A DNA stretch of 64,000 bases, from contig CALFWR010000052.1 in the NCBI GenBank assembly GCA_937928555.1, positions 1-64,000 on the forward strand. Direction: 5' to 3'. A program made the position numbers and the translations under genes. Shown piece by piece: positions 7,518 through 16,488 of this stretch. Every line of letters starts with the position of its first letter. Position 1 is the stretch's first letter. Source of the stretch: an uncultured Pirellulaceae bacterium (GTDB lineage Bacteria; Planctomycetota; Planctomycetia; Pirellulales; Pirellulaceae). A model generated the notes under the pieces. The model had not been told where the DNA came from and ran no database searches. It was given only the letters and a program-made list of their open reading frames with translations.

Positions 7518-9167
7518 TTATTCCGGGATGTTGGCCACGACCTGAACGATCTCTGTTTCCTGGTCCCACAGGCTGTTGCCAAGCGGTGCCTGGCAGAGTT
7601 TGTACACTGGCAGCACGATGCCAAGTTGCACCAGTGACAGCAGAAGATACGCCCATCCGGATGGAAAGGAGATGGATGAAAAGTACAACAGTTTCGCGAG
7701 GCTCCAGCAGATCGACGTGGGAGTCATCGCGAGTGCTGGCCCGATGAGCACGCCGACGTAAATCGCCACCATCGGCAGGATCTTTACGTTGACCGGTGTC
7801 ATGGAACCGCGTTTGAATCCAATCGGAAGAAAAACCGAAATCAGGTTCCCCAGCAGTGCCAACAGAAGGTAGGAGGATAAAATTTGAATCAGGTGACCAA
7901 GAAACCAGCCTGGTCCGCACGGAAAGAAACACTGAACCAGTCCAAGCGTCGCTGCGCCGCATGCAAACGTAAGGATTCCGATCCCGACATTGTGGCCGTG
8001 GAGGATTTCTTTTCTGGGCGCTGGCGAGAGCACGTAGGCACGAAATCCGTCGCGGTCGTAGCTGAATGTACTGAATAGAAACGCCGGAAAGCCGATCAGC
8101 GTCAGAAAGATCGACATCATTGGGATCGATTCCCGAACAAGTTCTGACACCTCGTAGCCTTCCCAGCCCAGCAAGTAGGGCGCGCCAAGGAACAGGGCAG
8201 CGGCCACCGGCAGCAGTGCGGCCAGGACTTCGGGCGCGCGAAGCAGGCTCTTGATCGTGCAGTTGGCGACCGCAGAAGCGTAAGGCGACATCAGCGGGAG
8301 TTGGGTGAACTGCCGCATGTTGATCCAGTCCTCGCTTTTTGCAGATTTGGTGTTCGCCGTTGCCGCTGAGCTTTCGCCAGTAAGCTTTTTCAGGCTCGAT
8401 CGCCAACTGAAGACGAGGGCTCCGGCGGCAACTGCCAGCATGCTGCAGGTGCCCAGGGCAGCGTTGACAAGGCTGCCGTCGGTCATGGCGGATTCGATGC
8501 CAAGTGAAATCGGGCCCACGGGTGACTTTCCAAGAAAGCTATACGGCGAAACAAAGTCAGCGTATTCCGCGACGAGCATGAAAACGGCGATCATCGCAAA
8601 GGGCAAAGCAATCGCCAGCCATCCTCTGACGCGTTGGTTTTGGGCCCGGGCCATCAGCCATGCACGAGCCCAGTAGGTGGCTGAAAAGATCATCAGGATA
8701 AAGGCAGCGGCCAGCGGCACTGCGACTGCGCAGGACCAGCCTTTGGCCAGCGGCATGGCTACGGCCAATCCCATGATCGCCGGGAAAAGCACCATCGTCT
8801 GAAAGTTGACCATGGAGCTGAGAAAGTTGATAACAAACGCCCCGCCAAATCGGGTCGGTAAGTGCAGCAGCCTTTCAATTTCAATGACGTCGTTCTTTTG
8901 AATCGTTCCAATGAAATCAAAAAAGGCGACTGCTGCGACGCTCACCGTGACCAGATTCCAGACGAAAAAGATGCCAGGATCCCTGATCCGGCCAAAGAGA
9001 AAATAGCCTCCCCAGGCAGCGACAAAAAACGCGACCATGGAAAGCCCCATCGCCACGAAACAAACGATCGAGTAGAGAAGCGCGTTAAATCGCCCTCCCT
9101 TGCCGACCTGATTTTTTGTGAGCTGGAAGCGGACTTTGATCAGCGCCAGCAGTTGTCTCCAGTTCAA
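7518..9167 (-). CDS. ABC-2 type exporter permease
   Basis: The protein has about 549 residues, a short cytoplasmic start (LNWRQLLALIKVRFQL), and many hydrophobic segments in two halves joined by a polar loop near residue 280. This is the permease partner of the ABC ATPase encoded immediately upstream. The first recognisable residues are out of frame with any good ATG; TTG 9167 overlaps the TGA of the ATPase gene (TTGA), so translational coupling is the likely arrangement. An open frame to 9350 only reads through the end of the ATPase gene. The transported substrate cannot be told from sequence. The stop lies in a MITE target duplication. Confidence 0.85.
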   Translation of the reverse strand: MNWRQLLALIKVRFQLTKNQVGKGGRFNALLYSIVCFVAMGLSMVAFFVAAWGGYFLFGRIRDPGIFFVWNLVTVSVAAVAFFDFIGTIQKNDVIEIERLLHLPTRFGGAFVINFLSSMVNFQTMVLFPAIMGLAVAMPLAKGWSCAVAVPLAAAFILMIFSATYWARAWLMARAQNQRVRGWLAIALPFAMIAVFMLVAEYADFVSPYSFLGKSPVGPISLGIESAMTDGSLVNAALGTCSMLAVAAGALVFSWRSSLKKLTGESSAATANTKSAKSEDWINMRQFTQLPLMSPYASAVANCTIKSLLRAPEVLAALLPVAAALFLGAPYLLGWEGYEVSELVRESIPMMSIFLTLIGFPAFLFSTFSYDRDGFRAYVLSPAPRKEILHGHNVGIGILTFACGAATLGLVQCFFPCGPGWFLGHLIQILSSYLLLALLGNLISVFLPIGFKRGSMTPVNVKILPMVAIYVGVLIGPALAMTPTSICWSLAKLLYFSSISFPSGWAYLLLSLVQLGIVLPVYKLCQAPLGNSLWDQETEIVQVVANIPE

Positions 9168-10003
9168 ACCGCGGACTCCCCGGTGGTAGGTGGTTGTGGA
9201 TCGGTTGGAGATTGGGCTGTCGCAGGAGAATCTCGGTCGTTGTCGGCGCTCAGCCATTCGAGGCTTGTCGAAACCTCCGCAGACTCGCCGACCAGTTCCA
9301 CGAATCGGTTTTCCAGAGTCGTCCGCTGACGAAGGCTGTCGAGTGAGCACTGTTCGACCAGTCGGCCGCCGGCAATGATGCCCACGTGAGTGCAGATTCT
9401 TTCCACGATTTCCATGACGTGCGAGGTGACAAAGACGGTTCCGCCTTTTTCGACGTAGCTGCCAAGGATGTCACGGATCACGCGCGCGGTGACCACGTCG
9501 ACGCCTTCGAAGGGTTCGTCCAAAAATAGCAGTGACGGATTGGGAAGCAGAGCGCAGGCGAGTGCCAGTTTCTTTTTCATGCCGTGTGAGTACTCGACGG
9601 TAAGCTTGGTGTCGACGTCTTCGAGCTTGAGTAGTGCGAGGAGTTCTTCGCCGCGCTGGACGATGGTCTTTTTGTCCATCAAGTGCATTTGGCCAACAAA
9701 GGCCAGTTGTTCGCGGGCTTTGAGGTTGTCAAACAGGGCGAGATCTTCCGGGACGACGCCAATTTTTTGCTTGATCGAAATGGCCTGGCTTCGATTCCAC
9801 GGGTCGCCGCCGAGCAGTTGGATCGAACCCGATGCGGGTTTGAGAATGCCGGTGAGCATTTTGATGGTGGTCGATTTGCCGGCTCCGTTGGGGCCAAGGA
9901 ATCCATAGAGCGTCCCCGGCGCGACCAGCAGATTGACTTCTTTGACGGCCTGGAAGTCACCGTAGTTTTTGCTTAGAGCTGTGGTTTGGATCGCAGGCGT
10001 CAT
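9164..10003 (-). CDS. ABC transporter ATP-binding protein
   Basis: This ATPase of about 279 residues has Walker A GPNGAGKST, Q-loop region GVVPEDLALFDNL, signature YSHGMKKKLALACAL and Walker B LLFLDEPFEGVD followed by the H-loop VTSHVME. The subtype matches ABC-2 exporters. ATG 10003 (MTPAIQTTALSKNYGDF) begins directly before the first family strand. The frame stays open to 10360, but that part shows no ABC feature and reaches the edge of a MITE, so it is left out. The gene is coupled by overlap to the permease. Confidence 0.93.
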   Translation of the reverse strand: MTPAIQTTALSKNYGDFQAVKEVNLLVAPGTLYGFLGPNGAGKSTTIKMLTGILKPASGSIQLLGGDPWNRSQAISIKQKIGVVPEDLALFDNLKAREQLAFVGQMHLMDKKTIVQRGEELLALLKLEDVDTKLTVEYSHGMKKKLALACALLPNPSLLFLDEPFEGVDVVTARVIRDILGSYVEKGGTVFVTSHVMEIVERICTHVGIIAGGRLVEQCSLDSLRQRTTLENRFVELVGESAEVSTSLEWLSADNDRDSPATAQSPTDPQPPTTGESAV

Positions 10004-10673
10004 GCAGGGCTTACCTGTTTGGGCTGGGCATGGTTTCAGATGGACGACGTCGTTTCGCGATTGCAAGGATACCACGAAAGTGAGCCGCTGGTTGTGCGGG
10101 CCGTGCGCGGTGGCGAATCGTGAGCCGTTTGCCGTGAGGCCACGGGTTTCAGAGACCGAAAGGAAGTTCAGAAGCTGAGATCGCCGCGGCGATTCTCCGA
10201 GTGGAGGTCGCAAATCAGTAGGCCGGATCAAGGACGCTGAACTTACTCCAACACTTAAACACGTCCTTCGATTTCGAACCTCCTGAACATCATCCAACCT
10301 CATTGCCGCGTCCGACGCTCCGGCAATCGCTCCCTCCGGATCCGGCGATGCGTGTTTCACCCCGGATTATTCACGAGGCGTGGGCGTCAGAATCAGTTGA
10401 GACAGTGATCCACGTCTCTGATGCGATGAAACGATCGCTGTGGTTTTCATCTACCGGACGATTCGCAGTTCTCGTTGAAATTCAGGTTTTCCCTTGCTCC
10501 GGTTGGTCAGACGTAGAATCAACGCCTGTCGTTGTGAATAATTCGGGTTCACTCACGCTCCACATGCAAGCGCAAAACATTGCCGCAACGGCGGACGCAT
10601 CAAAGAAGTTCAATGTTGTCCGGCTTGCTTTTGCGCAAAAAATCACTTGGGCACACAAACCACCTGCGACCTG
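10004..10673. other. intergenic region with MITE copy 3
   Basis: There is no gene in these 670 bases. At 10080-10150 lies a motif (TGAGCCGTTTGCCGTGAGGC) that recurs at 35639-35708. MITE copy 3 occupies 10361-10547. The rest shows nothing recognisable. Confidence 0.6.
10361..10547 (+). mobile_element. MITE copy 3 (187 bp)
   Basis: Ends CCCGGATTATTCACGAGG and GTGAATAATTCGGG, with target duplication TTCAC at 10356-10360 and 10548-10552. Confidence 0.9.
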
Positions 10674-11210
10674 TCACCCTTTGCCGCAACCGCCCCTGAG
10701 CCCACAACTCGAACAGTCGCCGCAGCTTTTCCCGGTGCCGCAATCGGGCCCGCAGCCATTGGCAAGGGCTTCTGCGAACTTGCGAAACTTGACCTTCGCC
10801 TCGTAGGTCGCGGCAAGTTCATCGGTCAACGCTTCAATCTCCGGACCAACTTCGCCAAGAAAATAAAACCAAATCGAACCGCCATCGAACGTCTGCTCGA
10901 CATCCACCAAACTGGCACTGATCCGGTTCTCCTTCAGTTTCACCTGACAGGCCTCAAATGCGCGATCCCGGAACCGCCCCAGTCGCTCAGCGATCGCGCG
11001 ATCTTCAGCAGCCATTTTCCGCAGCAATTCTCCATCGACAACTTCCGAGTCAACTTCGCCATTCACGCGGCACAACACCGCACCGGTTTCAAGCCCACGA
11101 CTGGTTCGGCAAATGACTTGATCGTCTCGACCAAACGACGCACCACCTGCGCTTCGGAACCTCCCCACGACGCCCAGCAACCCAATGCGAACCAGATAAC
11201 AACTACTCAC
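10674..11210 (-). CDS. PSP1-domain protein with cysteine-rich tail (RicT/YaaT-like)
   Basis: The 178-residue product contains the PSP1 C-terminal pattern, with SIWFYFLGEVGPEIEALTD and a following helix and strand AATYEAKVKFR. It then ends in a tail with six cysteines in CxxxC- and CxxC-like spacing after residue 150. In Firmicutes, RicT/YaaT uses cysteines to bind an iron-sulfur cluster in a complex that affects RNA processing. Metal binding here is inferred from the tail alone. GTG 11210 overlaps the stop of the upstream propeller gene; ATG 11249 is the alternative. Last gene of the uvrA-like operon. Confidence 0.75.
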   Translation of the reverse strand: MSSCYLVRIGLLGVVGRFRSAGGASFGRDDQVICRTSRGLETGAVLCRVNGEVDSEVVDGELLRKMAAEDRAIAERLGRFRDRAFEACQVKLKENRISASLVDVEQTFDGGSIWFYFLGEVGPEIEALTDELAATYEAKVKFRKFAEALANGCGPDCGTGKSCGDCSSCGLRGGCGKG

Positions 11211-12255
11211 CGGATGGAACCTGCCCGTTGGAATCCTGCTGCTCTTCAATCACGATCTTGAGCAACTTCCCTTGCGGCGTCTGGTTCGCCGATTCGGCTT
11301 CGGCACCCAGTGACGTCACGTACAGCACACCGCTGGAATCAAAAGCCATCCCCGCACCAAAAGGAATGCTACAGATTTCTTTGACATCGCAGCGATCCGG
11401 GCCGTTGGCAATCAGCTCAAAAACGCCACCTTCCTGCGGGTTGGCAAAGCTGGCATCCAACACAAACATTCGACCTGACTTGCTGTAAGCAAGTGCAACC
11501 GGATCACGAAGTGCCAACGGATAATTCTGCAAACAGCGACCCGCCAGCGAATACATCGTCAGCACAGCATCTTTTTTTGCAGACCGTCCACCAATTTGCG
11601 TCGCGGCCAAGTACACACCAAGCGGATCAACCGCCATGCCGGAAAAGTTAAACGCACCCTCTCCTGATCGCTCCTGGTCATTGGGAATTCGCGGATGGAA
11701 ACCGGTCAGAGTCCTGCCAAAGACACCCAGCGAAAGCCAGCCTTTCTCACCGTTGCTCCCGATCGCGTAAAAGTTCTCTTCGCAAAACGTGATGCCACTG
11801 AAGTTGGAAAACTCAGGCATCCCGGCCACTTCCTTGGGCTTAAATGACTTCTCATATCCGTCTGCTTTGAGCACCGACTTGCTACCGCGTCGAAATGCGA
11901 ACAACGACAAACAGCCCCTGCCCTGTTCATTCGAGCAGCCCACCCACAGGTTCCCCGGGCCCATGAACCGAATCCCCATCGGGCCTGAAACGTACCCGTT
12001 CATCTCTGTTTTCCGGAATCCATCAATCGCCAGTTTTGGCTTGCCGTCTTCAATGAGAACCACCCGCTGCAAGCCGCTTTCGGCAATAAAGATTCGATCG
12101 CTCCTGTCCTCGATCGCGATCCCAAACGGATTGCTCAACCCCTCGCATACGACTTCCGCGTCCACGAGCTGAGCCCAGATTTTGTCCGCAGGCAAAAATC
12201 CGGTCGCAATCACGACCGTCATCAAAACGGCTGACTTCCAGCTTCCAATCTTCAC
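11203..12255 (-). CDS. secreted beta-propeller (NHL-like) protein
   Basis: This 350-residue protein has a signal peptide at residues 1-28. It then shows repeated blade-like segments such as GLSNPFGIAIEDRSDRIFIAES, NGYVSGPMGIRF, FSGMAVDPLGVYLA, DPVALAYSKSGRMFVLD and AGMAFDSSGVLYVTS, the alternating pattern of NHL/SMP-30-type propellers. No catalytic set was identified, so binding or enzymatic function is open. Its start overlaps the stop of the uvrA-like gene by four bases and its stop overlaps the start of the PSP1 gene. Confidence 0.8.
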   Translation of the reverse strand: MKIGSWKSAVLMTVVIATGFLPADKIWAQLVDAEVVCEGLSNPFGIAIEDRSDRIFIAESGLQRVVLIEDGKPKLAIDGFRKTEMNGYVSGPMGIRFMGPGNLWVGCSNEQGRGCLSLFAFRRGSKSVLKADGYEKSFKPKEVAGMPEFSNFSGITFCEENFYAIGSNGEKGWLSLGVFGRTLTGFHPRIPNDQERSGEGAFNFSGMAVDPLGVYLAATQIGGRSAKKDAVLTMYSLAGRCLQNYPLALRDPVALAYSKSGRMFVLDASFANPQEGGVFELIANGPDRCDVKEICSIPFGAGMAFDSSGVLYVTSLGAEAESANQTPQGKLLKIVIEEQQDSNGQVPSGE

Positions 12256-15068
12256 AGCAATGGCCTCAAGAATTTTCCGGTCAAAGATTCTTCGTTCGCA
12301 GCAACGTCCTCAGGAGTCCCTTCGGCGACAACATGCCCTCCAGCTTCGCCTCCATCAGGGCCAAGGTCAATCAACCAATCGGCCGACTTGAGCATATCCA
12401 GATGATGTTCAATCACGATCACGCTATGTCCCTTTTCAACCAACCCCTGCAAAACGAGCAACAGCTCCCGCACGTCAAGCACATGCAGCCCCCGAGTGGG
12501 CTCGTCCAACAGGTAAAGCGTATGCGCATCCTCGGCTCGCGACAGCTCTTTGGCAAGCTTCAACCGTTGCGACTCGCCGCCCGAAAGCGTCATCGCGGGC
12601 TGACCCAATTTAAGATAACCCAGCCCAACAGAACTCATCACGTCCAGCGTCCGCATAACTTTGGTGATTTCGGAAAACTGCTCCCGGGCTTCGTCAACCG
12701 TTAGCTCCAGCACATCGGCCATCGAAAGGCCCCCAAAGCGAACCGCGAGAGTCTGACGATTGTACCGCCCACCCCTGCACGTCTCGCACGCCACCAACGC
12801 ACCGGGCATAAAGTCCAGCTTGACCTGTCGATAGCCATGGCCAAGGCAATCGCTGCATCGGCCTGCTTTGGCGTTGAAGCTGAACCGGCCGATCCCGAAC
12901 CCGCGCTGCTTCGCCAGCTTCGTCATTGAAAACAGTTTCCGGATCGGATCCAGAAGCCCACAAAACGTCGCCGGGCAACTGCGAGCCGACCTTCCGATTG
13001 GCTTCTGATCCACCACGATTGCCTTGTCGATCTGCTCCGCCCCCTCGAGCCGCGAAAACGGCTCGGGCCTCCGTCCAAAAAATCCGAAATGATCCGCCAG
13101 AGCCGGACCAAGCGTTCGATTGACCAGCGTGCTTTTGCCACTGCCACTGACACCCGAAACGCAAACCAATCGCCCCAACGGAAAGCGAACGTCGACCTTT
13201 TTCAGATTGAATCCTTCCGCCCCAACTACCTTCAACCACCTCGCATCGTCACCAACGGATCGCCGCTGAGGAACCGGCACCACAACATCGCTCGCAAGCG
13301 CCTCTCCGGTCGGGCTCTGCTCTATCGCCGCCAGCTCATCGGGCCGGCCTTCGGCCACAACCCTGCCGCCTGCTCGCCCAGCACCCGGCCCCAGATCAAT
13401 CACATGATCTGCTTTGCGAATCAAATCCGTATCATGCTCCACCACGATCAACGAATTTCCATTGTCCACCAAACCACGAATCGTCTTCTCCAGCCGCAGC
13501 GAATCGCGAGAATGCAAACCCACCGACGGCTCATCCAGAACGTAGCAGGCCCCCGTCAAGCCCGAACCCAGCGACGCACACATCCTCACCCGCTGGAGTT
13601 CACCGCCGCTCAACGAATCCGCGGCGCGTGAAAGCGTCAAATAGGAAATACCCATCCCCGTTAAACACTCCAGTCGTTGATTGATATGCCCAACGATCCG
13701 CGACACCGCTTCTCTTTCGACGGCGTCTCCGTCAAAATCCGATTCGCACTTCGAAAACCAATCCGCCAACTCATCCAGCGGCATCGACAAAAGCTCTCCC
13801 GGCGTCGCGCCGCAAAACCGAACCGAATTGGCATCCCGATTCAGCCTCGCGCCGCCGCACCCCTCGCAGTTCATCTCTGCTTCGAAAGAACAGAGCGTTT
13901 CGTACCAGTCATCGTCATCGGTGATCGCGATTTCTCGCCGAAGGACAGCAAACAGACCCGCTGCGTCTTTGTCAGTTGAATTCAAAAACTGCCCCCAAGC
14001 CTCCTCCAGCACGTCGCTGAGATTCGTTTCCACGGAAAAGCCACATCGATCCAGAATCGCACCGAGCCCTTTTAGCCGCGCCGCCAAACCCGACGCCGAC
14101 AGTTCTCGCCACGGCACCACCGCGCCGTCGGCAAGCGACCGTTTCCGATCCACCAAACGCTCGACCGCAAACTGCAACTGCAGCCCCAAGCCCTCGCACT
14201 CGCGACACGCGCCTTCAGCAGTGTTAAAGCTGAACAGCCTTGGACTCACTTCGGAAAATTCAATCTCGCACTCGCCACAGGCATACCGCGTACTGTGCTT
14301 GTCCAAGCTCCACCGCGAAGGATCGCTTTTGATCGAAGCATCGCCCTCCATTGACGCTGGATCGACATGGCTAATCCAGACCTGGCCACCTCCGAATTCC
14401 GCAGCGACATCGATCGCCTTGAGCAACCTTTCGCGAATGTCATCCCGCACAATGATCCGATCCACGATCGCAGAAACACTTTCGGGATTCAAATTCCCGG
14501 GTGGCAACTCGTCGATATCAAAAATGGCACCGTCGATTTGGACACGCAGCAGCCCCTGTCGTCGGACCGCCCTGATTTGGTCTTCAAAGTTTTTCTCACT
14601 GGCGAGCGGCGTGGCAATCATCACGCGGGTGCCTTCGGCAAAGCCCTCGACCTGGTCGGCGATCTCTGCGGGAGTCTTCTGCCGGACCTCTTTGCCACAA
14701 CCCGGACAATGCACCACGCCCACCCGGGCGTACAGCAACCTCAGAAAGTCATGAATCTCCGTCAGCGTGCCAACGGTGCTTCTTGGACTGCCGCCCCTGT
14801 TCTGTTGAGTACAACAAACCGTCGCAGGAAGGCCCTCGACGCTGTCGACATCTGCTCTTGGATACTGGCCTACAAATTGCCTTGAATACAACGACTGGCA
14901 TTCGAGAAACTGACGCTGGCCTTCGGCAAAGATCGTATCGATCGCAAGTGAACTTTTCCCGCTTCCACTACGACCGCTGATCACCACCAACTTGCCGCAG
15001 GGAATATCGACGCTGACATCCTGAAGACAATTCGTCCTCGCTCCACGCACTTTGATGAATTTGCTCAT
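12252..15068 (-). CDS. UvrA-like ABC ATPase, divergent (class II-like) excinuclease A
   Basis: The protein has 938 residues and the UvrA layout: first Walker A SGRSGSGKSS near 32, zinc module CPGCGKEV near 120, second zinc module with two Cys pairs near 265, signature SLSGGELQRVRM near 490, second Walker A SGVSGSGKST near 650, third zinc module CSDCLGHG...CETC near 735, and signature TLSGGESQRLKLAKEL. Sequence between the motifs (for example LYSRQFVGQYPRADVDSVEGL) departs from housekeeping UvrA, so it may be the second UvrA of the genome. Class II UvrA proteins are linked to resistance to DNA-binding compounds. It heads a coupled operon. Confidence 0.88.
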   Translation of the reverse strand: MSKFIKVRGARTNCLQDVSVDIPCGKLVVISGRSGSGKSSLAIDTIFAEGQRQFLECQSLYSRQFVGQYPRADVDSVEGLPATVCCTQQNRGGSPRSTVGTLTEIHDFLRLLYARVGVVHCPGCGKEVRQKTPAEIADQVEGFAEGTRVMIATPLASEKNFEDQIRAVRRQGLLRVQIDGAIFDIDELPPGNLNPESVSAIVDRIIVRDDIRERLLKAIDVAAEFGGGQVWISHVDPASMEGDASIKSDPSRWSLDKHSTRYACGECEIEFSEVSPRLFSFNTAEGACRECEGLGLQLQFAVERLVDRKRSLADGAVVPWRELSASGLAARLKGLGAILDRCGFSVETNLSDVLEEAWGQFLNSTDKDAAGLFAVLRREIAITDDDDWYETLCSFEAEMNCEGCGGARLNRDANSVRFCGATPGELLSMPLDELADWFSKCESDFDGDAVEREAVSRIVGHINQRLECLTGMGISYLTLSRAADSLSGGELQRVRMCASLGSGLTGACYVLDEPSVGLHSRDSLRLEKTIRGLVDNGNSLIVVEHDTDLIRKADHVIDLGPGAGRAGGRVVAEGRPDELAAIEQSPTGEALASDVVVPVPQRRSVGDDARWLKVVGAEGFNLKKVDVRFPLGRLVCVSGVSGSGKSTLVNRTLGPALADHFGFFGRRPEPFSRLEGAEQIDKAIVVDQKPIGRSARSCPATFCGLLDPIRKLFSMTKLAKQRGFGIGRFSFNAKAGRCSDCLGHGYRQVKLDFMPGALVACETCRGGRYNRQTLAVRFGGLSMADVLELTVDEAREQFSEITKVMRTLDVMSSVGLGYLKLGQPAMTLSGGESQRLKLAKELSRAEDAHTLYLLDEPTRGLHVLDVRELLLVLQGLVEKGHSVIVIEHHLDMLKSADWLIDLGPDGGEAGGHVVAEGTPEDVAANEESLTGKFLRPLL

Positions 15069-15162
15069 TCACTCAATCCTTTGAATGCGACCGCAACCCG
15101 GGATGCCCACTCGCGGCGGGCCGAATTCGCTGCAATGGTCTGACCAACCGGGAATGCAAACA

Positions 15163-15591
15163 TCACGCCAACTCCCCCTGAACAGTCAGCGTTAGCCGCC
15201 TCGAACCGCCACGATTGCGGTGCTCACACAAGTAGATTCCCTGCCAGGTTCCCAGCGCCAGACTCCCGTCGCGAATCGGGATCTGAAGCTGACAACCAAA
15301 CATGGATGACTTCACGTGAGCCGGCATGTCGTCAGGCCCCTCACAGGTGTGAATAAAGGGCATCGACTCCGGAGCGATCAGATTCGCGGCCGTTTCCATG
15401 TCGACACGGACATCCGGATCCGCATTCTCGTTGATCGTCAGACTCGCCGAAGTGTGCATGATGAATACCTGTAACATGCCGATCCGGTACGAAGCCAGTT
15501 CTGGCACGGCCCGGACGACCTCTGACGTGATCAAATGAAAGCCCCGCTCGTAAGCGGGAAGGCTAATTTGCTTTTGAGACCAATGTGTCAA
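15163..15591 (-). CDS. yjbQ: YjbQ family protein (UPF0047)
   Basis: The 142-residue product spans the whole UPF0047 family: HLITSEVVRAVPEL, FIMHTSASLTINENADPDVR, HTCEGPDDMPAHVKSSMFG and the C-terminal GTWQGIYLCEHR. Some members have weak thiamine-phosphate synthase activity; the natural role is unsettled. Histidines of the HTSAS, HTCEG and CEHR motifs form the conserved pocket. It is transcribed 94 bp upstream of the uvrA-like gene and may share its transcript. Confidence 0.93.
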   Translation of the reverse strand: MTHWSQKQISLPAYERGFHLITSEVVRAVPELASYRIGMLQVFIMHTSASLTINENADPDVRVDMETAANLIAPESMPFIHTCEGPDDMPAHVKSSMFGCQLQIPIRDGSLALGTWQGIYLCEHRNRGGSRRLTLTVQGELA

Positions 15592-15859
15592 ATGAGCGCC
15601 CTCGTTTGGATAGTATTACGAATTACCGTTTTGGTTTCCGACTGCTCCGAAGGTTAACCTGGGAGAACAGTCTGAAATTGACGTTGTCAGCACACAATGC
15701 CAACGACGACGCCCCTGTCTGCGGTTAAGGGAATTTTCAAAGGCCCGCAACAGTTACCATTGGTATTCCTTATTTGCTCCGCATAGTTACCGCAGAAAGT
15801 GCAACAAACCACCATTTTGAAGACAACCAAATGGGCCGGGAAATCTTCATCAAATTTTC

Positions 15860-15887
15860 TTGACATTGGATTGAGGGCGTGAATAAT
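15860..15887 (+). promoter_or_regulatory. sigma-70-type promoter
   Basis: TTGACA (15860-15865) and AATAAT (15882-15887) are separated by 16 bases. This is the best -35/-10 match noticed in the window. Transcription would start near 15894, leaving a leader of about 145 bases before ATG 16039. Confidence 0.6.
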
Positions 15888-15900
15888 GCTTGCGAATCGC

Positions 15901-15938
15901 GGTTACGCACGTCATGTGTAACCGGGGAAGGACTCCCC
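15901..15938 (+). promoter_or_regulatory. two leader hairpins, the second with GGA in its loop
   Basis: 15901-15923 folds as a 9-bp stem with a five-base loop. 15924-15938 folds as GGGGA/TCCCC around loop AGGAC. A GGA displayed in a hairpin loop is the CsrA recognition form, and csrA is present in this genome. Regulation by CsrA is inference. Confidence 0.4.
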
Positions 15939-16038
15939 AAACTCCTTATTCCGACCGAGCGACTCGCATAAATGGATTGCCGCATATTTTTACTCTTTCT
16001 CGCTCGGATCAAGACCCCAATTGACAGGTTATACGTTT

Positions 16039-16272
16039 ATGTCTTCGCGCAAGCAGATCAACAACGTTTTTGAAGCAATCCTTGAGTACGGCCACGATGA
16101 GGACTTCGTTCCTCACGAGGGAGAGACATTCATTCCCACGGACGCACCTGCGGGAAGTGCTGAAAAAATCGAGGCATTGCGTAAGCGTGTTCTTTCCGGA
16201 ATGCCTCTTTGGCACATGGAAGATCGCTGCGACTACACTGGGCTGACGGGTGCCATTCGCCCTCGCGAGTAA
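16039..16272 (+). CDS. small conserved acidic protein, unknown function
   Basis: The 77-residue product begins MSSRKQINNVFEAILEY and contains PHEGETFIPTDAPAGSAEKIEALRKR in two parts, a helix-rich middle, and PLWHMEDRCDYTGLTG near the end. I recognise the pattern from short planctomycete proteins without assigned function. ATG 16039 is preferred over the upstream TTG 16021. It has its own consensus promoter, a structured leader and a terminator, so it is monocistronic and probably strongly expressed. Confidence 0.8.
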   Translation: MSSRKQINNVFEAILEYGHDEDFVPHEGETFIPTDAPAGSAEKIEALRKRVLSGMPLWHMEDRCDYTGLTGAIRPRE

Positions 16273-16289
16273 CCCCGCTGCCGACTCTT

Positions 16290-16313
16290 GCCCGTTCACT
16301 GCGGGCTTTTTTT
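16290..16313 (+). terminator. rho-independent terminator
   Basis: GCCCG and CGGGC pair around a seven-base loop, followed by seven T, 18 bases after the stop of the small gene. Confidence 0.85.
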
Positions 16314-16488
16314 ATGCGCCCATTGGAATCGCGAAGCGTAAGCGAGAACAGGACAGCCTGGACGGCCTTCTAATTCCCACACGCCCGTCTCAAAGTGTCC
16401 TTGGGGGAACAACGGCCCAAAAAGCGGCACCCAAGCGCCGCGATCAGTGCATTACCCTACAATTGGTCATCCGCCTCCGCTCCCCTCG

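Larger units (their letters stand above)
15592..16038. other. long intergenic region with promoter and structured leader
   Basis: No gene is seen in 447 bases. The right half holds the promoter and leader of the small gene at 16039. Confidence 0.6.

Noticed and set aside
7453-8406. 317-codon minus-strand frame
   Set aside because: It lies in another frame of the ABC-2 permease gene and runs into MITE copy 2.
10004-10360. N-terminal extension of the ABC ATPase to 10360
   Set aside because: No ABC feature is found before MTPAIQ and the extension crosses an intergenic motif up to the MITE border.
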